A stretch of 26,327 bases of DNA from Chara braunii (GCA_003427395.1 BFEA01000359.1:685136-711462), one strand, 5' to 3'; counted from the stretch's first letter, positions 8,076-17,040 are shown. Numbers and translations: made by a program. Notes: generated from the letters alone by a model not told the origin.

Positions 8076-8690
8076 AATATTCACCAACAAAGCATCCAAC
8101 AACATAGCATTCAACAGTGGAAAAAACTATGCATGCCTTGTGCGGCTAACTTCATGAACAAACAGATCATGAGTTCATATCCTGCGCAATATTCACCAAC
8201 AAAGCAGACAGCAACATAGCATTCAATGGTGGAAACCCTATATCTGCCTTGTGTGGCTGAACAGTGCACGCACAAGTAACTGTGCGAACAACAAGATCAT
8301 GAGCTCGGATCCTTGCCAATATTTACCAACAAAGCACCCAGCAACATGGCATTCAACAGTGGAAAGAACTACACCGGCGCTGTGCAGCTAAACAGTGGAC
8401 AAACATGGAACTTAGAAAAAAGACCACGAGTTCAAATTCTGCCCAACAACGTTCACCAGCAAAGCATCCGAAAACATAGCATTCAACTGTGGAAGAAACT
8501 ATACCTGCCTTGTGCGGCTGAACCGTGCACACACCCGTAACTGTTAACAAATGGATCATGAGTTCAAACTCTGGCAACAACATTCTCCAGCAAAGCATGA
8601 CAGCATAGCATTCAACAGGGCCTTGTGCTCTTGAACCATGCTACACATGTAATAACTGTTAACAAAACGGATTCTTTTTCATTTTTATTT
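8076..8690. repeat. Diverged tandem repeat, five copies, about 130-bp unit
   Basis: The phrase aatattcaccaacaaagca recurs with changes at 8076, 8188, 8318, 8448 and 8579, giving spacings of 112, 130, 130 and 131. Each unit then has an 'acatagcattcaacagtgg' block, a 'ccttgtgcggctgaac' block and a 'gatcatgagttcaaa' block. The last block looks like a Pol III B box (gttcaaattc, gttcaaactc). Copies are roughly 75-85% alike by eye. No protein frame is shared by all copies. This is either a satellite or a tandemly amplified SINE-like sequence. Confidence 0.85.
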
Positions 8691-9102
8691 TTTAATAAAT
8701 TGCATGCAAGTAATAGTTGAGGCCGGGGGCCTCACAAAACTCCGGAACAAGGGAAAATACTGAGAGCATAAATCAGCTTCGCTTATTCATCAACCATCAA
8801 ATCAGCAGCTTTGAGAAGGTTTCCTTTGTCGTACGGGAAATCGTATGTCCGAGATCTTGACAACTGGGGTCCTGGACATCTGCCCCCCCAAGTGTCTGGG
8901 CATAGGCCACTTGGTAACCTAGTACTTATAAATAATGTTGGGGTCTATCCCTCTCTTCAGAAGAGTAGAGAAAAGGCAGTGGAAGATTGGATGAACGGCT
9001 GGATGGGCGTTTTAACAATAGACAATGAAAACCATATATTTTGGGAAAATACAAAGTGTCCTAGGATGACTGTTTATGCTTGTCCGGGTTTCTTTGTTGC
9101 AG
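8691..9102. other. Probable intron upstream of the CPSF73-I exon
   Basis: I could not find the preceding CPSF73-I exon (the region ending in 'GKNIL' in plants) here. The stretch ends in a good acceptor (tctttgttgcag, ending 9102). A plus-strand frame at 8811-9107 crosses the acceptor but does not look conserved. Confidence 0.5.
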
Positions 9103-9200
9103 TTTGATTGTGGGATTCATCCAGCCTACTCCGGAATGGCGGCTTTGCCATATTTTGATGAAATTGATCCCTCGACAGTCGATGTGCTTCTCATCACCCA
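9103..9200 (+). CDS. CPSF73-I: CPSF73-I (CPSF3) internal exon, metallo-beta-lactamase core
   Basis: CPSF73 is the zinc-dependent endonuclease that cuts pre-mRNA 3' ends in the nucleus before polyadenylation. This 98-bp exon encodes FDCGIHPAYSGMAALPYFDE followed by IDPSTVDVLLIT and the first two bases of a His codon. That matches the plant CPSF73-I sequence almost residue for residue; the animal orthologue differs at several of these positions. It is bounded by a pyrimidine-rich acceptor ending in ag at 9101-9102 and a donor gtatgt at 9201-9206. The split His codon would begin the catalytic HxHxDH motif in the next exon, which I could not find in the 2.8 kb before the gap. The lack of decay suggests a live gene with very long introns, though an isolated duplicated exon cannot be excluded. 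Confidence 0.85.
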
Positions 9201-10502
9201 GTATGTTTTCTGAACTCTGGCTCTGTTTGCTCACATCGTTCTCTATTCTCTCTCTCCCCTTTAATTTTTTCCCCCAATAATTTCTACCAGGTCTCAATTT
9301 GTGCTCATCATTTTTTCACAGGGCCATGGTAAGATTCTTCGCTGTATCGTTCCAATTTTAACGGATGTGATAGCCGGAAGGACTCCTCACATCCTGCTTG
9401 ACCGAGCAAGCACAGCTAGATATTCCGACTTTATGCTATGTTTCCACTACTCTCTCCCACTAGCCCCTAAGTTAATCTGTCTCTCCCTGTTACTCTGTTT
9501 GTCTCTCTATCTCCTTTCCCCCAGCCCTCTTCTCTCTCTCGCTCTCCCTCTCTCTTTCTCATGCTCATGCTCTGTTTGTCACCGGATGCCTTCGTGGTGA
9601 CTTCTTTTGTTTTTCTGCTCTCATTGCTCGCACTACCATTCTCTTGTCATTCTGGCTTTTGGTCTCTCAGACATCTTCTTCTCCTTCTCCTTTGCAAATG
9701 ATTTTCTTTTAGCATATGATGAGATGATGACATCACACTTGGTCAGCAAAGTCGATTTTGTGGTCAGTTCATTGCACATCATGTGCACTTTGATCGATCC
9801 TTGCTTGCTTGTCGGTAACGGTTCTTCTCCTTTCCACAAGGTATCCCTTTGAACCATTCTTGTCCCGTATTCTTCCAAACTGCAATTTTTTGACGGGGGA
9901 TGCTAAGTAATTGGAAGAGTAGTTCTTGGGATGCTCTCAGATATACATGGATGAGGCTCAGCTGCCACTACGAAATGAATGCTGTCTTGCTTAAACTCCT
10001 CCCCCCACCCCCCTCGAAAAAAAAAAAACCACCTGTCAACTCTACTTCTCTTCATCTTTCTACTTCGTGCTGCAGTTGGTTCTTTCTGGAGAGCTCATCA
10101 TTTTATTCTTGTATGCTCTTCCTTGCATACCACTCCTTGTTCTTTCTGAGGTGTATGAACGGCTGGCTTGCACCTCCTGTGGACTCTAACGCACTCCTTT
10201 TTTTTTTTTTTTTAATGTGTGTGTGTATTGATTGGTGTGTTTTGGCAGCTGTCATTTGGACCATTCTGCGTCCCTTCCATACTTCCTAGAAAAGGTTGGA
10301 CTCGACCTTGGCTCAGGTGTTCTCGAACCCTAGCTCTATCTGATCCATTCACCAGTTTGTCACTCAAGGGGGAAAATGGGGGTGCGTCTGGGGCGTGCAT
10401 GGGACTCTGTCCATTTTGGGGAAGTGCATTGCTGTGAAAGGTTATGTGAGCTGATGTGGCTAGGTTTTGCTTGCATATATTCTGTTGAAATATTATGTTG
10501 AA
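9201..10502. other. Probable intron downstream of the CPSF73-I exon
   Basis: It begins with the donor gtatgt. The content is T- and C-rich, with runs such as cctctctctttctc (about 9530-9560), a ccccccacccccc/aaaaaaaaaa stretch near 10000-10030 and a poly-T followed by (tg)n at about 10199-10230. The next CPSF73-I exon (expected to encode xFHxDHAASLPYF) was not found. I see no other gene. Confidence 0.5.
10495..10502. repeat. Left 8-bp target-site duplication of hAT-like element
   Basis: atgttgaa immediately precedes the CAGGG terminus. It matches atgtagaa at 11288-11295 in seven of eight bases and has T at position 2 and A at position 7, as hAT targets usually do. Confidence 0.7.
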
Positions 10503-10514
10503 CAGGGTCACCAG

Positions 10515-10558
10515 CCCGTACGTACGGAGGTCCCCGGACAGACCTCCGTACGTACGGG
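10515..10558. repeat. 18-bp perfect hairpin inside the hAT-like left end
   Basis: cccgtacgtacggaggtc (10515-10532) is the exact reverse complement of 10541-10558, with an 8-base loop (cccggaca). Each arm contains the self-complementary gtacgtac-type core. A strong hairpin close to the terminus is seen in some foldback-prone non-autonomous elements. Confidence 0.95.
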
Positions 10559-10680
10559 CGTTCGGGGTCCCGTACGGGGTCCAAACCCGACGGCGTTCGG
10601 CCCCCGCCAAAAATTATTTCGGGGCCTAAAAATAATTGTTTTTTAATGATTTTTTTTCTGTGAGTTCTCTATGACGTCAG

Positions 10681-10963
10681 GTACATGCCTATAAATTTTC
10701 AAGTCATTTAGCTCAGCCAAATAAGAATAAAAAATTGCCAAAGATGGCGGTGTCAAAACGTGCTCGCCCACGTTGTTTTTCACTTTTTACTTATTGTTTT
10801 CACTTTAGTTCGGGTTCTAAAGAATTTTATTATTTTTTAAAACTTTTTTAGTGGGTTTTAAATTATGTAAAGTACACATTTGTAAATTTTCAGGGCATTT
10901 AGCTATGCCAAAAAAAAAATGAAAAATCGCCAAAGATGGCGGTGTCGAAAACGTGCTCATGCA
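10681..10963. repeat. Internal direct duplication in the hAT-like element
   Basis: Segments 10681-10771 and 10872-10963 are diverged copies. Both run gtacat/gtacac, taaattttca, catttagct, and then gccaaagatggcggtgtc, which is identical in the two copies, followed by aaaacgtgctc. The best-kept block, gccaaagatggc, is itself partly palindromic, which would suit a protein-binding site. Confidence 0.85.
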
Positions 10964-11287
10964 CTCACTAATTTTTTGTTTTTGTTTTGTTATTTTTATT
11001 ATTAGTATTTGTTTTTCGTATTTTATTTTTATTTCAAATTTGGTAAGGAATTTGGATGTTATGCTCAGGCAAATCTTGTTTAATTTATTTTTCTTCATAA
11101 CATATCTTTTTTTCAGATTTTTTAGATTTTTATTTTTTTGATTTTTATTTTTTTGATTTTTATTTTTATTTTTTATTTTTTTTGGGTCCGCGTTCGGCCC
11201 GAACGGCCGAACGCATCCCCAAGGGGTCCCATACGTTCGGGCGCTCGGGTTCGGGCGTTCGGCCGGTCCCGAACGCCGGTTACCCTG

Positions 11288-11295
11288 ATGTAGAA
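11288..11295. repeat. Right 8-bp target-site duplication of hAT-like element
   Basis: atgtagaa directly follows the terminal accctg and pairs with atgttgaa at 10495-10502. Confidence 0.7.
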
Positions 11296-12047
11296 CGTGT
11301 TTTGATGTGGAGGTTTTTGAAATACTTCTGAAGTTCTTAGGTCATATTCACACTTAGACTTGACAGCAAGATATGTTACAGAAAATCCTAGTGTGAGTAT
11401 TCCCTTAGGGGTAGTTCTCCCCTTTTGTAGCTTGAACTTTCTCTGGGCGTTTGGGGCATTTTGTGGAGTTCCTGTGATGTCCCCATGGTCACCAGCACAC
11501 ACATGTTACATGCTGAAAGCCTACACACGGGCCCCTCACGGGACCCGAGGTTGGAATAGGGGCCCCAGGTCGCGTCACCGCAACCTGAAGGCCCTATGGC
11601 ATTTTTAGTTGGGCCTGCATCAGAAAAACGCCAGCTTTATATTATTTTTATAGTCTTTATTTTATTTATTTGCTGGTGTTTTTCTAACGGGTGTACTGTC
11701 GTCCGTTTTGTGGCCAGGTACACGCTTCTAGGGCCAGGGCCAGATTCAGGCCCAGAGGCTGAGCTCCTAAAAACGTTTGGACCTTTTCTTTTGTTTTCGA
11801 ACAGATTTTGACCTGTTCGAACCCAGGCCGATGTTGAGGCCGGGTACGTCCGCACAGGACCGGTTTGAAGCCAGGTACCAGGAAGATTAATCCTGGACAG
11901 GGCCTGGACGTCCGGTAGGGACCCAGGCAGNCCNTTTTAGGCCAAGGACTGAACCAGTTTTCGAAGCCTGCAATCTGGACCGTGGATCGGAGTTTCGATC
12001 TGCACGGTCCAGAACGCAGGCCGTGGGTTTTCAGTCCTGGCCCAGCA
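11296..12047. other. No gene seen; GC-rich LTR-like block before the gap
   Basis: From about 11700 the sequence is full of ggccagg, aggcc, ggtacc and cggtccag motifs, like those at 6755-7075. It has N bases at 11931 and 11934 and then enters the assembly gap. The first half has no recognisable content. It may still belong to the CPSF73-I intron. Confidence 0.35.
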
Positions 12048-12972
12048 NNNNNNNNNNNNNNNNNNNNNNNNNNNNNNNNNNNNNNNNNNNNNNNNNNNNN
12101 NNNNNNNNNNNNNNNNNNNNNNNNNNNNNNNNNNNNNNNNNNNNNNNNNNNNNNNNNNNNNNNNNNNNNNNNNNNNNNNNNNNNNNNNNNNNNNNNNNNN
12201 NNNNNNNNNNNNNNNNNNNNNNNNNNNNNNNNNNNNNNNNNNNNNNNNNNNNNNNNNNNNNNNNNNNNNNNNNNNNNNNNNNNNNNNNNNNNNNNNNNNN
12301 NNNNNNNNNNNNNNNNNNNNNNNNNNNNNNNNNNNNNNNNNNNNNNNNNNNNNNNNNNNNNNNNNNNNNNNNNNNNNNNNNNNNNNNNNNNNNNNNNNNN
12401 NNNNNNNNNNNNNNNNNNNNNNNNNNNNNNNNNNNNNNNNNNNNNNNNNNNNNNNNNNNNNNNNNNNNNNNNNNNNNNNNNNNNNNNNNNNNNNNNNNNN
12501 NNNNNNNNNNNNNNNNNNNNNNNNNNNNNNNNNNNNNNNNNNNNNNNNNNNNNNNNNNNNNNNNNNNNNNNNNNNNNNNNNNNNNNNNNNNNNNNNNNNN
12601 NNNNNNNNNNNNNNNNNNNNNNNNNNNNNNNNNNNNNNNNNNNNNNNNNNNNNNNNNNNNNNNNNNNNNNNNNNNNNNNNNNNNNNNNNNNNNNNNNNNN
12701 NNNNNNNNNNNNNNNNNNNNNNNNNNNNNNNNNNNNNNNNNNNNNNNNNNNNNNNNNNNNNNNNNNNNNNNNNNNNNNNNNNNNNNNNNNNNNNNNNNNN
12801 NNNNNNNNNNNNNNNNNNNNNNNNNNNNNNNNNNNNNNNNNNNNNNNNNNNNNNNNNNNNNNNNNNNNNNNNNNNNNNNNNNNNNNNNNNNNNNNNNNNN
12901 NNNNNNNNNNNNNNNNNNNNNNNNNNNNNNNNNNNNNNNNNNNNNNNNNNNNNNNNNNNNNNNNNNNNNNNN
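12048..12972. other. Assembly gap (925 N)
   Basis: An uninterrupted run of N. Any reading frame that crosses it is an artefact. Sequence on its left is LTR-like and GC-rich, so the gap may be a collapsed repeat. Confidence 0.99.
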
Positions 12973-13376
12973 GCTACACACAGCACCTGGGGAACGCTGG
13001 GCAGGCCTAAACTATGATGCATGTGGGCTACATTCCATACCGTTTTCATGCCGAATGAGAGTGCAGAATGAATTGCATTGACTAAGTTCAGGGGGAAATG
13101 AGGAGAAAAGGAGAAGTTAGAGTATGCAATAGTATGGACTACTCCCCGTTGATAACTATGTTAGTATGTTTGCTTGTAGATAAAGATGTTTTTTTTGGAG
13201 TCTTTTCCTTCCTATTTGTCCATTTCTGAAAAGGTTAGTAGCCCTAAATAGTTTTGTGCCAAACCAAAGTGTTGACTAACAGTTTGCCTGCACCTGTTAA
13301 TTACTGGCCTGATACTGTTTTATTTGGAATGAAGGACAAATTTACGGATACATTCAGTATGCAGTATATTGGAGGG
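12973..13376. other. No gene seen
   Basis: Mixed AT-rich sequence between the gap and the small duplication at 13377. No protein frame, RNA gene or transposon end was recognised. Confidence 0.4.
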
Positions 13377-13471
13377 TTAATATTCCGCAAGTTGGTTCCT
13401 GCCAGTAGTAGTAGTAGTAGTAGTAGTATTGGATGCTTAATATTCCACAAGTTGGCTCCTGCCAGTAGTGG
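13377..13471. repeat. 60-bp duplication flanking an AGT microsatellite
   Basis: The phrase ttaatattccgcaagttggt…cctgccagtag occurs at 13377 and, with small changes, at 13437. Between them is a pure (agt)n run of eight or so units (about 13403-13428). The second copy has only agtagt at the matching place, so the microsatellite expanded in one copy only. Confidence 0.9.
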
Positions 13472-14895
13472 ATATTTGGCAAACTTGGGCAAGTTCTGCT
13501 TTTGTGGATGATTGGGGGGTCTTGCCTGGACCCCTAGAAGTGGAACTCCTTTGTCCCTGGAACTGATTTGAGCCCCTTGTGAGGCTCATCAGTGGCTGGG
13601 CCAATGTCAAAACAGCCTCGTCTGGGAAAGCTTCTGCATGTTGACCAGTTGGGGAAGTCGATCCTCCCTGGTCGGAGCTGGCAAAGTCTTCCTCAGACTC
13701 CAGGGTGTACAACCTTCCTTTCCTCTTCCTCCGGCTTTGGGAAGAGGAGTTGTTTGCCCTTTGGGAACCGGTCTGGACTTGGAGGGCAGCCTCCATGTAG
13801 AGGGCTGCTTTGCCGAAGGACCCCCAGTCCTTATAGTTGGCTACATACAGGGCCCGTGAACACCCTTCTGGCGCAGCCCGGGTGAACCATTTGAGCTTAG
13901 TCTTCTTCAGACATAGCCAACCTGGGAGTAGAGGTAAGCCATTCTTCATTAAGGGTGCAACTGAGAGAAGGACCCATGCCATTTGTTCTGGCCTATCTTT
14001 ATAAGTTCATCGGCTGTCTTTGGGGCCCTTTCTTTATCGACAAACCTCTCCTGCAGGATCTGGAAGATTGTATCTAATCCTATAGTGGATGTCCCTTGTT
14101 GGCCTCAGAAGTGGCCCATTGTAGAGGTGACCTATCCAGAAGGGCCACCGTGGCGGGCACCTTGTACACCTCTGGACAGGTAAAGCCCTTGAGATAAGAC
14201 CTCATTTGGGCTATCCAGTCTCTAGACATCCACTTTGAGGTCTTCCAATTGAATTTCTCAGACCGGGCCATCTTGGGCAAGCGGGGTTCCTGCTGGCTTG
14301 AGCTAGGACCCAGTCCACCATTGGGTCCACCCCTAACAACCGGCATCACTTTCCCTTGAGGAGAAGGTGGACTGTGGATCTTGGAAGCGCCTAGGTATGG
14401 AGGGGGGAGGTTGGGGAGAAGGAGTCAGTTGAAGGGAAGGGGTGGAAGGGCTAGGGAAGTGCTGAAAGAAAGCTGCTGAGAGTTTCTTGAGGGTGGCGTC
14501 TATAGAGTCTAATCCGCTTTCCACGGCTGTTGTTCTGGCCTCCACGACGGATAACTTGGACTCTTTAATGGTCATCCTCTCATCCTAGGATGTAAAGATA
14601 TCCTTATTATGGGAGAGCTCCAGATTGATCCAGTCAGCCATCCTCCTATTGACGTTAGTAAATCTGTCCTCAACCTGGGCCTTAGCAAAGGACTCTGCTA
14701 GGCCCAGCTTGCGCACAGCTTCTTCTGTTCTCCTCTCATACTCTTCTTTCTCTTTTTGAACCTTCTCCAATTCCTTTCTTTATTCTCAATCATTTCTTCA
14801 AACTTTTGCTGCTTAAGGTCAAGGCCAGTTGTCTCGACCAGGGGCTTTTTATCTTCCCAGCAATGGGACTGATCAATTGCCTCCCAGTCCGACAT
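13437..14895 (-). pseudogene. gag: Ty3/gypsy-type gag, decayed
   Basis: Gag is the structural protein of LTR retrotransposons; it packages element RNA into cytoplasmic particles. Read on the minus strand from the Met at 14895 (MSDWEAIDQSHCWEDKKP), the protein begins with a charged coiled-coil (EKVQKEKEEYERRTEEAVRK; AQVEDRFTNVNRRMADWINL). It then has a proline-rich stretch (PSPQPPPSIPRRF), a capsid-like core (FNWKTSKWMSRDWIAQMRSY; LDTIFQILQERFVDKERAPK) and a late helical part (FTRAAPEGCSRALYVANYKD; FGKAALYMEAAL) with a basic serine-rich tail. The frame is broken by shifts near 14770, 14345, 14090 and 13985 and by a TAG near 14585. I see no zinc knuckle and no pol downstream before the gap. The family call rests on general gag layout, not on an exact match. 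Confidence 0.65.
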
Positions 14896-15302
14896 TTTTA
14901 TTAAACCACCAGTACCCTGCCCAGCCAAACTTTTTGGTCTTCCTGAATTCATGGAAGACCTGGGCAGGGTTGGTAGAGGCTGGGTAGAGCCTCGGCAGAG
15001 CTGCGGAGGTCGTTTGTTTTGAAAACGAGAAGGAACGACCAGTGAACACAATATCGCGATTTTTCACAAAAACAAAAGAAAAGAAGAAAAGAAAAAACAG
15101 AACGTTTCGTCCTTTGTGCGTGTGGTAAGTGAGGAGTGAGGGTACTACCAGTGTTGGCTTGTACAAAAAAAAAAACACCCGAGACAAGGGGGAAAAGAAA
15201 AAAGACATGCCCCTGAAAATGCCGCGTGTGGCAGGCTGCAAGACCTAAAACGAACAGTCCGGCAGCTGCACTGGCTCCAGATGTTCAAAGTGGGAATGAA
15301 TC

Positions 15303-15386
15303 TTGTCCCATAACTTGGAACAATACAGAGAAGATTAGCATGGCCCTTGGCAAAGATGACACACAAAACAGATATGGTCCAAAAAA
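15303..15386 (+). pseudogene. U6 snRNA-like sequence, copy 1
   Basis: U6 is the catalytic RNA of the spliceosome. This copy has cttggaacaatacagagaag, then attagcatggcccttggcaa and agatgacacaca…gatatggtcc. It thus keeps the ACAGAGA box, the AGC triad and most of the internal stem-loop. The usual U6 5' hairpin is replaced by ttgt-ccc-ataa, which still pairs over four bases. After ggtcc comes aaaaaagg rather than the T-run that stops Pol III. No plant-type USE or TATA box was found upstream. It is probably a U6-derived pseudogene or repeat. Confidence 0.85.
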
Positions 15387-15523
15387 GGAAAAGAAAAAAA
15401 AAACGAGGAAGATACAGCACAGTTTTTGTCTTTTCTGCATGTGGTGGGCAGCTGCACTGCCACTCATCCTGAAACGAATCGGGCAGCTGCACTGCCTCCA
15501 GATGTTCTAAGTGAGAATGAATT

Positions 15524-15605
15524 TTGCTTCGCAACTTGGAACGATACAGAGAAAATTAGCATGGCCCTGGGCAAAGCTGACACACATAAATCGAGATATG
15601 GTCCG
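15524..15605 (+). pseudogene. U6 snRNA-like sequence, copy 2
   Basis: The 5' hairpin is ttgc-ttc-gcaa (perfect four-base stem). It is followed by cttggaacgatacagagaaa, attagcatggccctgggcaa, agctgacacacataaatcga and gatatggtcc. The ACAGAGA box and AGC triad are intact. The base before the triad region has changed (gaaaatt for gaagatt) and the internal stem-loop has one change (agctgac for ggatgac). The 3' end runs into ggaaaaagggggg, with no T-run. Confidence 0.85.
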
Positions 15606-15753
15606 GAAAAAGGGGGGGGGAAAGCAAAAAACGAGGAAGATACAGCACATAGTTTGCGTCTTTTCTGCATGTAGTAGGCAGTGGGCGAGGCCAGTCGTCC
15701 TGAAACGAAATCAGGCAGCTACACTGCGTCCAGATGTTCTAAGTGAATGAATT

Positions 15754-15840
15754 TTGCCGTGTAACTTGGAACGATACAGAGAAGATTAGCATGGCCCTGG
15801 GCAAGGATGACACACATAAATCAAGATATGGTCCAAAAAA
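15754..15840 (+). pseudogene. U6 snRNA-like sequence, copy 3 (closest to true U6)
   Basis: The 5' hairpin is ttgc-cgt-gtaa (four pairs, one G-U). It is followed by cttggaacgatacagagaag, attagcatggccctgggcaa, ggatgacacacataaatcaa and gatatggtccaaaaaa. Relative to the standard U6 core it lacks one C in the internal stem-loop, but it keeps every catalytic motif. It has an A-rich 3' flank instead of a terminator. Confidence 0.88.
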
Positions 15841-15890
15841 GAAAAGAAAAGAAAGACAGCGCATAACTTTTGCCCGTTGGCAGCTCGTCC

Positions 15891-16166
15891 CATAGTACTG
15901 ACCTCCCAACAGCGTTTTTTTCTTTTTTTTTTGCCTTCAAGAAAACAACAGAAAACGAAAGAAAAAAGATCAAGGGGAAAAAAGAAGAAACACCTTCGTA
16001 CGAGTACCGGGCGCCCACATTGAACGGGCGGTTCCCACTTCTCTACCAGCTGCCTTCGCATAAATCGAGGAGCTTTGGTAGCCCCCCCCAAAAAGAGGAA
16101 ATTTGAATTAGGGTCTCCACATAAAACACACACTAAAATAATTTTTCTATGATGTTTATGTATAGG
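15891..16166. other. No gene seen; A/G- and T-rich runs
   Basis: This stretch holds a T-rich run (ttttttctttttttttt, about 15916-15932) followed by A/G-rich sequence to about 15990, then anonymous sequence. The frames through the runs are low-complexity. Confidence 0.5.
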
Positions 16167-16190
16167 TTTAGGGTTAGGGTTTTAAGGGAG
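16167..16190. repeat. Short interstitial telomere-like motif
   Basis: gtttagggttagggtttt contains plant-type TTTAGGG-like units. Single aaaccctaa or ttaggg units recur to about 17330. The run is too short to be a telomere; it is a scar or a repeat motif. Confidence 0.6.
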
Positions 16191-16940
16191 GTAGATGTTA
16201 AGTGTCTGTAGGCGAAATCAGGGTTACAAGGCTTAGATTAGGTCTCAACCACAACAAAATTTTTCACTAGATTCCCTCGAATCACGGCAAAACCCTAATT
16301 AGGGTCTTATCCTAATCAGATAATTCTCAGATCCATACTCAAGCTCAGATTAGAATCAGTCGCCTAACACTTGGTAGAGAAAGGATCAGACCAGTTCATA
16401 TTTCAGGGTTTCCAGGTTCAGACATTCCTATCTTTCAAGACTGACCTAACAAACCCTAACTGACCGTACTGTTTGCCTACAGCCAAACATTGTGCAGTTC
16501 AGATTCTAACCTTTCTGGCCTTAGACTAACTGACACATTCAAATTAGGGATAGCGCTAACTGAAAACAGGTGCGCCAACCCTAATGACTGACTGGACAGA
16601 CCTTCATGGGCAGAATCCCTAGATTCAGCGCTAGGACGTGTAGCAGAAGTTTGGATAGTGCTGATTGAAAACAGGTGTGCCAACCCTGTCATGGGCAGAA
16701 ACCCTAGATTCGGGCTAGGACATGTATAGATCAAGTTTGGAAAACAGTCGCTCTGACTCATAGTAGATGTAGATGATAGATAGGCAGCAGCTTTAAACAG
16801 ATTTTAGGGTAAGGGGGAGAAAAAGGGGAGTCTTGCAGTCTGAAACCCTAGTTTTAGACTCAGCGTTCTATCAGAACCGTAATCTAAAGATAGAAACCAA
16901 GTTTGGAAGGAACTCACGAAGGTAATCTTGATTGAAGCTG
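16191..16940. other. No gene seen; diverged ~100-bp duplication
   Basis: Two phrases are each repeated about 90-105 bp apart: tgaaaacaggtgcgccaacc (16560 and, as tgtgccaacc, 16664) and atgggcagaatccctagatt (16605 and, as aaaccctagatt, 16692). This indicates an old tandem duplication. I see no gene. Confidence 0.55.
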
Positions 16941-17040
16941 CAGCGCCAACTGAATTCCTGCAATACTGCATAGCGCCAACTGAATTCCTGCAATACTGCA
17001 TCAGCGCCAACTGAATTCCTGCAATACTGCATCAGCGCCA
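16941..17040. repeat. 31-bp tandem repeat, three copies plus a partial
   Basis: The unit cagcgccaactgaattcctg…caatactgcat begins at 16941, 16972, 17002 and (partial) 17033. Copies are nearly identical, so the expansion is recent. The partial copy ends in 'cagcgccaatcag'. Confidence 0.95.

Larger units (their letters stand above)
10503..11287. mobile_element. Non-autonomous hAT-like DNA transposon (785 bp)
   Basis: The left end reads CAGGGTCACCAG and the inverted right end reads CAGGGTAACCGG, with 10 of 12 bases the same. The ends are flanked by near-identical 8-bp duplications. An 8-bp duplication plus CAGGG termini point to the hAT superfamily. Both ends are packed with the subterminal motif CGTTCGG or its complement: two near the left end (10559, 10594) and six near the right end (11191-11275). 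Such arrays are typical transposase-binding sites. The interior is AT-rich, carries a 92-bp direct duplication and has no transposase frame, so the element would depend on an outside transposase. The seven-of-eight TSD match suggests a moderately old insertion. Confidence 0.75.
15200..15890. repeat. Tandem array of three ~225-bp units carrying U6-like sequence
   Basis: The ACAGAGA box recurs at 15325, 15546 and 15776, giving periods of 221 and 230 bp. The units share not only the U6-like part but also the flanks: ggcagctgcactgcctccag and gatgttctaagtgagaatga before it, and gatacagcacag… tcttttctgcatgtggtggg after it. The array was therefore amplified as a unit, not by independent insertions. 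It lies 300 bp upstream of the minus-strand gag and is antisense to it. Confidence 0.9.

Noticed and set aside
12023-13081. Very long reading frames across 11937-13081 on both strands
   Set aside because: They consist of the N gap; no real codons are present between 12048 and 12972.
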